A stretch of DNA of 47,602 nt from UBA10518 sp022837185 (GTDB lineage: Bacteria; Desulfobacterota; Desulfobulbia; Desulfobulbales; Desulfobulbaceae): positions 1-47,602 of the forward strand of contig JAVEQK010000024.1 in NCBI GenBank assembly GCA_034007705.1, given 5' to 3'. The notes beneath the pieces were generated by a model. The model saw only the letters and a program-made list of their open reading frames with translations. It searched no databases and was not told the DNA's origin. The position numbers and the translations under genes are program-made. Below are positions 1 through 8,628 of this stretch, piece after piece. Position 1 is the stretch's first letter. Each line of letters starts with the position of its first letter.

Positions 1-1026
1 ATGAAATACTGTCGCTATCTGCTTTACGGACTATTGGCCATGTTAGTCGGCGGCTGCGGACAGACGGTGAAGGAATCCCTGAAGGTGCCACCGGCGCTCA
101 AGAGTACGGCAGGTGCTGAGAAATCCATAGTCATCCTGCCCTTTGCCGATTATTCGTACGGGGATGACCTGGAGACGGCCTATCGCCGCAACCTGTCCAT
201 CACCGAAAATCTGACCGACCAGCTGGTGAGCAACAGTTTTCGCGTCTCCGTCCAGGAGGATGTCTTCGGCTACCTGGTCAGCCAGAATATCATCAATGCC
301 GTCGCCTACGAGGGAGGCAATACTTCCGTCATGGATGACGAATTGCAGGATGAGTGGTCGCCGACAATGAAGGCCCATCTGCAGCGCTACATGAACCTGA
401 GCAAAAAAAGGGCAGGCAGCAAGCCGGTGCTGGACAGTCCGGGCACCCACGCCCTGACCCAGCAGGAAGTCGTCAAGATCGGCCGCTACTTCGAGGCTGA
501 CTATATCATCCGCGGGCGCATCGTCGAATACAAGACGCGCCAGGACCCCTCCTGGAGTCCGCTGAAAAAAGGCGTGCTCACCTTTATCTCCGGGGCGACC
601 AGCAAGCTCGCCTGGGGGAACGCCAGCGCGGACAAATATGACATGTACGGCAGCATGATCGCCGGTGCCCTCTGGGGCGGCATCCTTGGCTCCAACGCCG
701 AATGGCCGTGGGAACAGGACAAGGCTGACCAGACCATCCTCGGCATTTCCGGCGGCGACGACGCCAATACCATCTTCTGGGGGCTGGCCGGCGCGGAATT
801 CGGCCGACTGGGGCACAAGAGCGGGGAAAATCCCCAGGCCGCCGTGCAGATGCGGGTGTGGGTGCAGGACGCCTATTCCGGCGACGTAATCTGGACCAAC
901 CGGGTCGATGTCAAGGTTTCATCGGAAACCGTGTTCGGAGACACCCAGCTTGACGCGCTCTTCGAAAGCGCCACCGAAAAAGCGATTGCCACCCTGATGG
1001 ACAACTTCGTCACCCAGGCCTTGTAA
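1..1026 (+). CDS. Exported lipoprotein, CsgG/TolB-N-like, function unknown
   Basis: The 341-residue protein begins with a lipoprotein signal: basic start, hydrophobic stretch and lipobox LVGGC with the acylated Cys near residue 19, so it should be anchored in the envelope. The mature part opens with an ILPF-type strand and a region rich in Asp and Tyr, then residues around 165-175 read DYIIRGRI, which resembles the CsgG/FlgO style of lipoproteins that assemble on the outer membrane. A Gly/Ala-rich hydrophobic stretch near 215-275 could insert or pack in an oligomer. The window starts on its ATG, so its ribosome site and promoter are not visible. It ends before a strong bidirectional terminator shared with secB. 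The family assignment is by resemblance only. Confidence 0.75.
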   Translation: MKYCRYLLYGLLAMLVGGCGQTVKESLKVPPALKSTAGAEKSIVILPFADYSYGDDLETAYRRNLSITENLTDQLVSNSFRVSVQEDVFGYLVSQNIINAVAYEGGNTSVMDDELQDEWSPTMKAHLQRYMNLSKKRAGSKPVLDSPGTHALTQQEVVKIGRYFEADYIIRGRIVEYKTRQDPSWSPLKKGVLTFISGATSKLAWGNASADKYDMYGSMIAGALWGGILGSNAEWPWEQDKADQTILGISGGDDANTIFWGLAGAEFGRLGHKSGENPQAAVQMRVWVQDAYSGDVIWTNRVDVKVSSETVFGDTQLDALFESATEKAIATLMDNFVTQAL

Positions 1027-1044
1027 GCGGAAGCTCTGACCGCA

Positions 1045-1086
1045 CCAACAAAAAAGCCTGTCATTGCTGACAGGCTTTTTTGTTGG
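1045..1086. terminator. Bidirectional rho-independent terminator
   Basis: A perfect 19-base-pair inverted repeat (arms 1045-1063 and 1068-1086) closes on the tetraloop TTGC. The core GCCTGTCA/TGACAGGC is flanked by an A-run on the left and a T-run on the right, so it gives a hairpin plus U-tract on both strands. It lies between the convergent lipoprotein and secB genes and should end both transcripts. Confidence 0.93.
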
Positions 1087-1106
1087 CTCTTCTGCGTCCT
1101 AAAAAA

Positions 1107-1577
1107 TTATTGCTGCTTCTCCTGTCCCTGCCGTTGGGCATTTTCATACAAAGCAATAAAATTGATCGGCTCCATCAGGAAGGGCATGAATCCCCCCTCG
1201 ACCGACACCTGGGAGACGACCTGCCTGGTGAAGGGAAAGAGCATGATCGGGCAATCCACCGCCAGGACCCGCCGCACGTGTTCGGCCGGAATGTTTTTCA
1301 GCAGGAAGACGCCGGCATGCTCAATCTCCACCACGAACATGACCGTGTCTCCGGCGTTCTTGTCCATGACCTTGGCGGTGATGCCCAGGGCGACTTCCCA
1401 ATGGTCGTCGTCAATTTTCTTGCTGTTGACCTGCAGGTTGAAATCGACTTTCGGCTCCTGGTTCCGAACGAGGAAAATATTGGGGGCGTTTGGATTTTCA
1501 AACGAAAGATCCTTGATATACATTTTCTGCAGGCGGAAGACCGGAACTGCCTGTTTTGCTTCCTTCTCTTCAGTCAT
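1107..1577 (-). CDS. secB: Protein-export chaperone SecB
   Basis: SecB is the cytoplasmic tetrameric chaperone that keeps preproteins unfolded and hands them to SecA. The 156-residue product has the family core: FRLQKMYIKDLSFENPNAP near residues 11-30, then the EIEHAGVF strand and the CPIMLFPF motif. I start at the ATG at 1577 (MTEEKEAK) because GAAAGG sits six bases upstream of it; the ATG two codons earlier abuts that ribosome site and a longer reading frame upstream has no site. Length fits the usual 150-170. It is monocistronic here, downstream of uvrA in the same orientation with about 100 bases between. Confidence 0.93.
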   Translation of the reverse strand: MTEEKEAKQAVPVFRLQKMYIKDLSFENPNAPNIFLVRNQEPKVDFNLQVNSKKIDDDHWEVALGITAKVMDKNAGDTVMFVVEIEHAGVFLLKNIPAEHVRRVLAVDCPIMLFPFTRQVVSQVSVEGGFMPFLMEPINFIALYENAQRQGQEKQQ

Positions 1578-1679
1578 ATTCATCCTTTCATTCTGAGGTC
1601 TCTGGTGCGGGCAACAGCCTTCTGTTTTACCCGAAAATGAAATCTGCGCAAGCGGAATTATCCCCGCTCCGCGCATTCC

Positions 1680-4514
1680 TTACGGCTGCAGGGTCTGCTT
1701 CAGGAACATGCCGGTATACGAATGGGCCGCCACGGCGACTTCCTCCGGGGTCCCGCTGACGACAATCAATCCGCCTCCGTCGCCTCCTTCCGGGCCCATG
1801 TCGATGATGTGATCCGCCGTTTTGATCACATCCAGGTTGTGCTCTATCACCACCACCGTATTGCCGGCATCCACCAGCCGGTTCAGGACGTTCAGCAAAT
1901 GCTGGATATCGGCCGGGTGCAGCCCGGTTGTCGGTTCATCGAGGATGTAGAGGGTCCGACCGGTGCTCTGGCGGCTCAATTCCCGGGCCAGCTTTACCCG
2001 CTGCGCCTCCCCGCCGGACAGAGTGACCGACGACTGCCCAAGGGTTATGTAGCCCAGCCCGACATCAAAGACGGTCTGCAGCCGCCTTTTGATCGGGGGT
2101 ATGTTCCGGAAGAACTCCAGCGCCTCCTCGACGGTCATGGCCAGGATCTCGGCGATGTTCCTGCCCCGGTACCCGATCTCCAGGGTCTCGCGATTGTAGC
2201 GGCTGCCCCTGCACTGTTCGCAGGTCACATAGATATCGGGGAGAAAATGCATGGCGATCCTGATCACGCCGTCACCCTCGCATGCCTCGCACCGGCCGCC
2301 CTTGATGTTGAAGCTGAACCGTCCGGGCTTGTACCCTCTCGCCCTGGCCTCGGGAAGCCGGGCAAAGAGTTCCCGGATCGGGGTCATGACGCCGGTATAA
2401 GTGGCCGGGTTGGACCGCGGAGTCCTGCCGATGGGGCTCTGATCGATATCTATCACCTTGTCGATGGCGCCGATCCCCGTCACGGAGCGGCTGTCCCTTT
2501 TCCCGGACCGGCGGTCGGCCAGGACGGCATATACCCGTTTATACAGGGTTTCAATGACCAGTGAACTCTTGCCGGAGCCCGAGACCCCGGTCACGCAGGT
2601 CATCACCCCCAGGGGAAAGGATACCGTCAGGTCCTTGAGATTGTTGGCATCGGCGTGGTGGATGGTCACCGATGACTTCGGCGATTTGCGGACCTTTCTT
2701 CTCTTGCCGGGAACCGCTATGGAGAGGCGCCCCGACAGGTAGCCGCCGGTCAGCGACTCAGGGCAGTCGAGCAATCCGGCCACATCGCCGGAATAGACGA
2801 TCTCTCCACCGTGCACCCCGGCTCCGGGCCCCATGTCAAGCACGTGATCGGCCGAGGCTATGGTGTCGGTGTCATGCTCGACGACGATGACCGTATTGCC
2901 GAGATCCCGCAGGCTCAGCAGGGTCTTGATCAGCTTGGCGTTATCCCGCTGATGCAGGCCTATGCTCGGCTCGTCCAGGATATAGAGAACCCCCGCCAGC
3001 CTGGAGCCGATCTGCGAGGCAAGCCGGATGCGCTGCGCTTCTCCGCCTGAAAGGGTCCCGGCCCGGCGGTCGAGGGAGAGGTAGCCCAGGCCGACATCCC
3101 GCAGAAACCCGAGCCGGTCATCCACTTCCTTGAGAATGGGGCCGGCAATGAGCCGCTGCCGATCCGACAGGGCCAGCGTCCTGGTGGCGTCGATTATCCG
3201 GGTGATGGACAATCTGGTCAATTCTATGATGGACCAGGGTCCTACCCGCACGGCCAGGGCTTCCGGCTTCAACCGGGCCCCGTCGCACACCGGGCATGGC
3301 TGCTCGTTGATGTATCTGCCCAGTTCTTCGCGGATCATGGGGGAGGCGGTTTCATGGAAGCGGCGCTCAAGCTGCGGGATCACTCCCTCAAAAGGAGTGT
3401 GGGAAATGAGCTTGCGGCGGCCCTTGCGGTATTGAAACTCGATGGCCTCCCTGCCCGAACCATGCAGAATGATACGCTGCACCCGGGCGGGGAGCTGGTT
3501 GAACGGGGTGGCGAGGTCAAAGGAATAATGGTTCGCCAGGGCGGCCAGCATCTGGCCGCTGTAGCTTGACTGGGACCTGTACCCCCAGGGGGCTATCGCC
3601 CCGTCTTTCAGGCTGAGAGAGGGATCGGGCACGATCAGTGCCGGATCGAAGTACTGGCGGACTCCGAGTCCGCTGCATTCCGGGCAGGCGCCGAGGGGAT
3701 TGTTGAAGGAAAAAAGCTGGGTGGTCAACTCCGGCACCGATATCCCGCAATGATGACAGGCGGCGGATTCGCTGAACAACTGTTCCCGCCCCGAATCCGG
3801 AAAATGCACGAGCAGGGACCCTTCACTCAGTCGCACGGCAGTGGCCGTTGACTCCTCGAGCCGCCGCCGTACCGACTTTTTGATCACCAGGCGGTCGACC
3901 ACCGCTTCAATGGTATGATGCCTGTTTTTGTCCAGCGCAATTCCGGCCGCAAGGTCCTCAATTGTCCCGTCGACCCGCACCCTGACGAAACCCTCCCGGC
4001 GCAGCCGGTCAAAGAGTTTTTCATGCTGCCCTTTGCGGCGATGGACGAGGGGTGCCAGCAGAACGACCCGTTCGCCCTCGGGCAGCTGCAGCAGACCATT
4101 GACCATGTCCTCAATGGACTGGGCGCGGATCTCCCGGCCGCAGTCAGGACAATGGGGAATCCCGGCCCGGGCGAAGAGGAGGCGCAGGTAGTCGTAGATT
4201 TCCGTGACCGTCCCCACGGTTGATCGCGGATTCCGGCTGGTCGTCTTCTGCTCGATGGAAACCGCCGGGGACAATCCTTCCAGGGAATCGACGTCCGGCT
4301 TGTCCATCTGTCCCAGGAACTGCCGGGCATACGTCGACAGCGATTCCACGTAGCGGCGCTGCCCCTCGGCATACAGGGTATCAAAGGCCAGGGTCGATTT
4401 GCCCGATCCGGAAAGCCCGGTGAACACCACCAGCCTGTTGCGGGGCAGATCGATGCTGATATTTTTGAGATTATGCATCCGCGCCCCGCGGATACTTAAA
4501 AATTGGGGTTCCAT
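1680..4514 (-). CDS. uvrA: UvrABC excinuclease subunit A
   Basis: UvrA is the damage-sensing ATPase of nucleotide excision repair that loads UvrB. The 944-residue protein matches the usual 940. Visible features are the first Walker A (GLSGSGKS, residues 33-40), a first Cys-rich zinc module (CHHCG and CPECSG), the ABC signature LSGGEAQRIRLA, the second Walker A (GVSGSGKSS), the second zinc module (CEACEGDG and CEQCRGS), the second signature LSGGEAQRVKLA and the Walker B regions ending LDEPS and LDEPTTGLH. The ATG at 4512-4514 follows the CoA-binding gene by seven bases, so the two are probably co-transcribed and translationally coupled. Confidence 0.98.
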   Translation of the reverse strand: MEPQFLSIRGARMHNLKNISIDLPRNRLVVFTGLSGSGKSTLAFDTLYAEGQRRYVESLSTYARQFLGQMDKPDVDSLEGLSPAVSIEQKTTSRNPRSTVGTVTEIYDYLRLLFARAGIPHCPDCGREIRAQSIEDMVNGLLQLPEGERVVLLAPLVHRRKGQHEKLFDRLRREGFVRVRVDGTIEDLAAGIALDKNRHHTIEAVVDRLVIKKSVRRRLEESTATAVRLSEGSLLVHFPDSGREQLFSESAACHHCGISVPELTTQLFSFNNPLGACPECSGLGVRQYFDPALIVPDPSLSLKDGAIAPWGYRSQSSYSGQMLAALANHYSFDLATPFNQLPARVQRIILHGSGREAIEFQYRKGRRKLISHTPFEGVIPQLERRFHETASPMIREELGRYINEQPCPVCDGARLKPEALAVRVGPWSIIELTRLSITRIIDATRTLALSDRQRLIAGPILKEVDDRLGFLRDVGLGYLSLDRRAGTLSGGEAQRIRLASQIGSRLAGVLYILDEPSIGLHQRDNAKLIKTLLSLRDLGNTVIVVEHDTDTIASADHVLDMGPGAGVHGGEIVYSGDVAGLLDCPESLTGGYLSGRLSIAVPGKRRKVRKSPKSSVTIHHADANNLKDLTVSFPLGVMTCVTGVSGSGKSSLVIETLYKRVYAVLADRRSGKRDSRSVTGIGAIDKVIDIDQSPIGRTPRSNPATYTGVMTPIRELFARLPEARARGYKPGRFSFNIKGGRCEACEGDGVIRIAMHFLPDIYVTCEQCRGSRYNRETLEIGYRGRNIAEILAMTVEEALEFFRNIPPIKRRLQTVFDVGLGYITLGQSSVTLSGGEAQRVKLARELSRQSTGRTLYILDEPTTGLHPADIQHLLNVLNRLVDAGNTVVVIEHNLDVIKTADHIIDMGPEGGDGGGLIVVSGTPEEVAVAAHSYTGMFLKQTLQP

Positions 4515-4521
4515 GGAACTG

Positions 4522-4935
4522 TCAGCCGATGGAATTGCGGTGGTCTATCTGAATGCACCGGTCCATGATCACGGTGATGCCCTGCTGCTCCGCCAGTTCC
4601 GCCGCCTCCCGGTTGACTATGCCCTGCTGCATCCAGACCACCGGGATTTTTTTGTCGATCGCCTGCAGCACCACCGGCATGACCTGCTCGGACCGGCGGA
4701 AGATGTCGGCGATGTCGACCTTTCCCGGCACCGATTTCAGGTCCGGATAGCATGGCCGGCCGAGTATCGTTTCGTGCCCGGGATTGACGGGAACGACTTC
4801 GTAGCCGGCGTTGATGAGATAGGCCGCGACCCGGTGGCTTGGCCGGTCCGGCTTGGGCGAAAGACCGACCACGGCTATGCGCCGGCTCTGCTGTAATATT
4901 TCCTTGATTTTCTGAAGGGAAACAAGCTGCACCAT
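4522..4935 (-). CDS. CoA-binding (YccU-type) Rossmann protein
   Basis: This 137-residue protein is a stand-alone CoA_binding domain, the nucleotide-binding fold found at the N-terminus of succinyl-CoA synthetase alpha and acyl-CoA synthetases. The sequence shows RIAVVGLSPKPDRPSHRV near residues 19-36, PVNPG and the C-terminal VWMQQGIVNREAAELAEQQGI region typical of the YccU/YneT group. Such proteins have no assigned reaction; a CoA or acyl-CoA binding role is inferred. It precedes uvrA by seven bases. The 110-base gap to glyQ on the other side is divergent and must hold both promoters, but I see no convincing consensus there. Confidence 0.88.
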   Translation of the reverse strand: MVQLVSLQKIKEILQQSRRIAVVGLSPKPDRPSHRVAAYLINAGYEVVPVNPGHETILGRPCYPDLKSVPGKVDIADIFRRSEQVMPVVLQAIDKKIPVVWMQQGIVNREAAELAEQQGITVIMDRCIQIDHRNSIG

Positions 4936-5046
4936 GACGTCGATATCCTGAACAAAATCATTTACCCTGCCGGAATGCTATGGTAATTTATCAGATTACT
5001 GTATCCACGTTTTGCAAAGAATCAACTCGGAAGCGATTTTTTACCC

Positions 5047-5952
5047 ATGTATTTTCAGGACATTATCAAGGAACTCAACAACTACTGGGCCTCCGCCGGC
5101 TGCGTCGTTCTCCAGCCCTATGACATGGAGGTCGGCGCCGGCACCTTTCACCCGGCCACCCTGCTGCGCTCCCTGGGACCGGAACCGTGGAAAGCCGCCT
5201 ACGTGCAGCCTTCCAGGCGACCGACCGATGGACGGTATGGCGAAAACCCCAACCGGCTGCAGCACTACTACCAGTACCAGGTCGTGCTCAAGCCCTCGCC
5301 CCGGGAAGTACAGGATATGTACCTGGAAAGCCTGCGCCGTTTCGGACTGAACCTGCTTGAGCATGACGTCCGCTTCGTGGAGGACGACTGGGAGTCCCCG
5401 ACGCTCGGGGCCTGGGGACTGGGATGGGAGGTCTGGCTCGACGGCATGGAAATCACCCAGTTCACGTACTTCCAGCAGGCCGGATCCATTGATCTGCGCC
5501 CCATTACCGTTGAAATCACCTACGGCCTGGAACGGATTGCCATGTACCTGCAAAAGGTTGACTCCGTCTACGACATCGCCTGGAACGAATCCGTCTCCTA
5601 TGGCCAGATCTTTCACCAGGCGGAAAAGGAATTTTCCGCCTTTAATTTTGAAGAGGCCAATGTCCCCGATCTCACCCTCGCCTTTGACAACTATGAACGG
5701 GACGCTCTGCAGCTCATTGACAAAGGGCTGATCCTGCCCGGCTACGACTATTGCCTCAAGTGCTCGCACACGTTCAACCTGCTTGATGCCCGAAAGGCCA
5801 TCAGCGTGGCCGAACGCACCAGATACATAGGCCGTATCCGGCATATCGCCCGGCAAGTCGCCCAGAACTATCTCGAACAGCGGGAAGCGATGGGGTTCCC
5901 CATGCTGGGCGGTACGGCGGAGAAGAAGAACAGGATCGAACAGGAGGCATGA
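5047..5952 (+). CDS. glyQ: Glycyl-tRNA synthetase alpha subunit
   Basis: GlyQ is the catalytic class II alpha subunit of the alpha2-beta2 glycyl-tRNA synthetase. The 301-residue protein carries the family opening (MYFQDIIKELNNYW), the conserved TFHPATLLRSLGPEPW and QPSRRPTDGRYGENPNR segments, the LGAWGLGWEVWLDGMEITQFTYFQ region and the C-terminal CSHTFNLLDAR and RARQVA-type ends. The beta subunit gene glyS normally follows in an operon; here it does not, so glyS must lie elsewhere or the operon was broken. The stop codon is only three bases from the 3' end of an antisense tRNA-Sec gene. Upstream ribosome site is weak (CGGAAG at some distance). Confidence 0.97.
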   Translation: MYFQDIIKELNNYWASAGCVVLQPYDMEVGAGTFHPATLLRSLGPEPWKAAYVQPSRRPTDGRYGENPNRLQHYYQYQVVLKPSPREVQDMYLESLRRFGLNLLEHDVRFVEDDWESPTLGAWGLGWEVWLDGMEITQFTYFQQAGSIDLRPITVEITYGLERIAMYLQKVDSVYDIAWNESVSYGQIFHQAEKEFSAFNFEEANVPDLTLAFDNYERDALQLIDKGLILPGYDYCLKCSHTFNLLDARKAISVAERTRYIGRIRHIARQVAQNYLEQREAMGFPMLGGTAEKKNRIEQEA

Positions 5953-5955
5953 AGA

Positions 5956-6053
5956 TGGCGGAAGTGCATGGGAATCGAACCCACCCGCCAGGCTGTTCAC
6001 CCGGCACACCGGATTTGAAGTCCGGGAGGGCCACCAGTGCCCTATCCACTTCC
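5956..6053 (-). tRNA. selC: Selenocysteine tRNA (anticodon UCA)
   Basis: On the minus strand this reads as a 95-base tRNA plus an encoded CCA (5956-5958) and discriminator G. The acceptor stem is GGAAGTG paired with CACTTCC, the anticodon loop is CTTCAAA with UCA at 6016-6018 flanked by a CCGGA/TCCGG stem, the D-stem is a long AGGGC/GCCCT, the variable arm is long (GCCGGG/CCTGGC) and the T-loop is TTCGATT. The long variable arm, UCA anticodon and extended D-stem are diagnostic of tRNA-Sec. The eighth acceptor position appears to be a G-G opposition and not a pair. It implies that the genome makes selenoproteins; selA, selB and selD are not in the window. Confidence 0.96.
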
Positions 6054-6065
6054 ACCCGCGGATGA

Positions 6066-6094
6066 AGTTTAATAATTGTTGACCTGAAAAACAA
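6066..6094 (-). promoter_or_regulatory. Candidate promoter of tRNA-Sec
   Basis: On the minus strand TTGTTT (6089-6094) and TAAACT (6066-6071) are 17 bases apart, which would start transcription about six bases before the mature tRNA end. The match to sigma70 consensus is moderate. The whole 6054-6181 stretch is AT-rich compared with its surroundings and also serves the divergent gene at 6182, with TTGACC at 6079-6084 on the plus strand. Confidence 0.45.
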
Positions 6095-6181
6095 CTTATT
6101 ATTAATGTCGGAAATCGGGAAAACCATTTACATACGCTTCTAACAACTTTTCAGGAGAGGACGGCCCCGTTCCGTAAACCC

Positions 6182-6502
6182 ATGCAGTGTACTCATCTGA
6201 TTCGTCTCATGAAAGACTGGTACCTTCACGTCAAGGAAGAAACCATGGCCCCTGCGCGCATGATGCAGTTTGCCGAGAGACATATCGGTCATTGCGAAGT
6301 GTGCCGGCAGGACTCCGGTCTCGCCGAAGAAATTGAAAAAATCCGCGATTTCGTGTTGCCTGAATCAAAAATCCCCAAGGCCGAGCGCGAGGAAGAGGAG
6401 GCCACCCCGGAAATCTCTCCAGATGAAGAAGAGGGAGTTGCGCGCGACGAGGACGAAGACGAGGATTTCGCCAATGACTTTGAAGAAGATGACGAGGTGT
6501 AG
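6182..6502 (+). CDS. Small acidic protein with zinc-finger-like N-terminus
   Basis: The 106-residue protein has an N-terminal helical part with Cys3, then HIGHCEVC (residues 37-44), an H-x3-C-x2-C pattern like the zinc-binding anti-sigma (zf-HC2/ZAS) module. The second half is almost entirely Asp/Glu, ending DFEEDDEV. There is no transmembrane segment, so it is a soluble cytoplasmic protein. A zinc-stabilised regulator is possible, but no sigma factor gene is adjacent and I do not assign a function. An AGGAG sits too far upstream (over 20 bases) to be a normal ribosome site, and no alternative start is available in frame. Confidence 0.7.
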   Translation: MQCTHLIRLMKDWYLHVKEETMAPARMMQFAERHIGHCEVCRQDSGLAEEIEKIRDFVLPESKIPKAEREEEEATPEISPDEEEGVARDEDEDEDFANDFEEDDEV

Positions 6503-6661
6503 CTCGCCTCCCGCACCTGCTCCCCGGAACCCGGGACGAAAACCGGCGGGTCGATTTCCCCCAACCGCGATCCCGGTGCAGCCCTCCAGGGCCAGCTGCT
6601 CGTTGAACTGACGGAGCGCCCATCGGCCCCGGCCTGTTGACAGGGCCGGGAGAACCAGTTC

Positions 6662-7231
6662 CTACCAGGTGCGGAAGCGCCCGGTATCCAGATGGACAAA
6701 ATCCGATTTGGGGTAGTACCCCACCCCGCCTTGTTTCAGGTGGAGTGCTATTCTGCTCAATTCCCTTGTCTTCAACCCCGTCATGCGGACGTCTATGGCC
6801 CGGCCCTCGAGGTGCAGACTGCGTCCGGCCACCCCGCTGCTTTTCCGGCGCAGCATGGCGTTGGTCGCGGGCGAACGGTAGCCGGAAATGACTTCAAACA
6901 CTCCACGGCTGCCGCTCAGCCGCTGCACGTTGTACAGGAGATCCAGCAGCCGCGGGTCAATGGGATGAATATCCCCGGTTCGATGATCCCGGAGAAAACG
7001 GTTGACCCGCTGCAGGGCTTCATGATCATAGATCCGCTGCCGTACGTAGGTGATGTTCAGTTCTTCGGAGGTATGGGTGTGATACAGGGAAATGGTTCTT
7101 TTGCCGGGGACAGCGGCGGCATCCAGCGAAACGGGAGCGCTCAGCAAGAGGCAGGCGGCCATGGCCGCCCTGGCTGAATCCCAGAGAAAACGACGACGGT
7201 TTATCCTTTTTTCATGCTTCCAATAGTTCAC
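6662..7231 (-). CDS. Tat-exported murein endopeptidase, DUF882/M15 (YcbK/MepK-like)
   Basis: The 189-residue protein starts with a twin-arginine type signal (NRRRFLWDSA, then a hydrophobic stretch to about residue 37). The mature domain has the M15C/DUF882 pattern: SGYRSPATNAMLRRKS, the metal-site SLHLEGRAIDVR (His and Asp ligands) and the C-terminal DFVHLDTG (third His). Relatives cut peptidoglycan cross-links in the periplasm. Length fits E. coli YcbK (about 180). The 217 bases between it and the MFS gene upstream hold no recognisable gene; a promoter is expected there. Confidence 0.88.
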   Translation of the reverse strand: MNYWKHEKRINRRRFLWDSARAAMAACLLLSAPVSLDAAAVPGKRTISLYHTHTSEELNITYVRQRIYDHEALQRVNRFLRDHRTGDIHPIDPRLLDLLYNVQRLSGSRGVFEVISGYRSPATNAMLRRKSSGVAGRSLHLEGRAIDVRMTGLKTRELSRIALHLKQGGVGYYPKSDFVHLDTGRFRTW

Positions 7232-7448
7232 TGTTCCTCATCGCGACGTATTTTGGTTGCCCGGTGCTGCCGGTTCCTGCAGCCTGTCTGGCGAACAGAG
7301 GATCAGTGCGGGCTGCTGAGGGACTCAGCCTTCTGTTCAGCCATTGTCGGCTGCTGTGAGGGGGATTGAACGGAACCGGCCCTGTGAAAATACCCTTTTG
7401 TACAGTACCGGCCGGTGCTTTGTCAACCATGAGGCCGCATTTTTCTCC

Positions 7449-8612
7449 TCAGCCGCCTCTTCCTCCTCTGAAAAAGAGGACCAGCATGGCCAGTCCGGCC
7501 ACGCCGGCGGCCAGCAGCACGAAAACCATGGCTGTCCAGCCGGATCCCTTGAATATCAGCCCCGGCACGTATGTGCCCACTACCCCGCCCCCGTAATAGC
7601 TTGCCACGTAAATGCCGCTGGCAAGCCCCCTCCTGTTCCCGGCCCGGCCGTTGACCACGGCGGTTGCCACGCAGTGCACCAGAAACATTGCCCCGCAGAA
7701 GGGGAACAGGAGAAGGAACAGCGCCCAGGTCAGCGGGAGCAGCATGGCGAAGAGGAAGAGGAGAAAAACAAGGTAGGCCCCACACATGACCTTTGCTTCC
7801 GATCCGACCCGGCGAATAATTTTTCCGGCTCCCATGGAGGTGATGATGCCGCTCACATACCCGGCATACATGCTGCCTGTCAGCAGCCCGGACATGCTCC
7901 CGGAAAGCTCTATGGTCCGGAAGGGCAGATAGTTGAGGATGCCGCAGAAAACAAAAAACATCAGGAAAACCGCCAGGTAGACGGGCAGGCACAGGGTGAA
8001 GACATCCATCGATGCGGGATTGGCCTCCACCGGAGCCCCTTTTCTGGCCACCTCCGACGCGGTGGTCGTCGACCCGACCATGAAGAAGCACGCCAGAAGG
8101 AGAACGGCGAGGGCCAGGAAGTAGAGCCGCCAGTCCACAACCGTGGAACTCGCCCCGGCCAGGAGGCGGCCCAGAAAGCCGCCCGAAATGGTGGCGGCGA
8201 CATAGAGGGACATCCTTCTCTGCAGGTTCCAGTCGGGCGATCTGCCCGGCTGGGCAAGAAACGCCATGACCGCCGTCAGGGAGGCGGGAATGATCATGCC
8301 CTGCAGGAACCGCACCGCCAGCATCTGCGGAAAGGTCTGGACCAGGGCCGTCAGGCCGGTGAACACAGCCAGCAGCAGCAGAGAGGCCCGCAACAGTCTG
8401 AGGGTCGGGATGTAACTCAGAATAAAGCCGTAGGAAAGGGGCGCCACCGCCAGCGGCAGCATGGTGGCGGTCATGATCAGGCCCGCGGTTGGCTCGCTGA
8501 GTTTGAACAGATCGGCATACAGCGGCAGCAGGGGCTGGGGTGAATAGAGGACAAAGATATTCAGCGCCGCGGCCGTCAGTATCCAGAAGCGTTCGAGCCC
8601 TTCCCTGCTCAT
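7449..8612 (-). CDS. MFS efflux-type transporter
   Basis: The 387-residue protein shows about twelve hydrophobic segments and the major facilitator style, beginning SREGLERFWILTAAALNIFVLYSPQPLLPLYADLF. The PQPLLP segment in the first helix and the long first-half match the YnfM/drug-resistance branch of MFS antiporters, but the substrate cannot be read from the sequence. I chose the ATG at 8612, preceded by GGGAAA about ten bases away; a longer frame would run into the nitroreductase gene. The start overlaps nothing and lies 16 bases after the nitroreductase stop, so the two are probably one transcript. Confidence 0.88.
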   Translation of the reverse strand: MSREGLERFWILTAAALNIFVLYSPQPLLPLYADLFKLSEPTAGLIMTATMLPLAVAPLSYGFILSYIPTLRLLRASLLLLAVFTGLTALVQTFPQMLAVRFLQGMIIPASLTAVMAFLAQPGRSPDWNLQRRMSLYVAATISGGFLGRLLAGASSTVVDWRLYFLALAVLLLACFFMVGSTTTASEVARKGAPVEANPASMDVFTLCLPVYLAVFLMFFVFCGILNYLPFRTIELSGSMSGLLTGSMYAGYVSGIITSMGAGKIIRRVGSEAKVMCGAYLVFLLFLFAMLLPLTWALFLLLFPFCGAMFLVHCVATAVVNGRAGNRRGLASGIYVASYYGGGVVGTYVPGLIFKGSGWTAMVFVLLAAGVAGLAMLVLFFRGGRGG

Positions 8613-8628
8613 GAAAATGAATTTCCCA

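Noticed and set aside
7344..8543. A 399-residue open frame on the plus strand opposite the MFS gene
   Set aside because: It is rich in His, Gln, Gly and Arg with no family features, and the minus strand encodes a clear 12-helix transporter.
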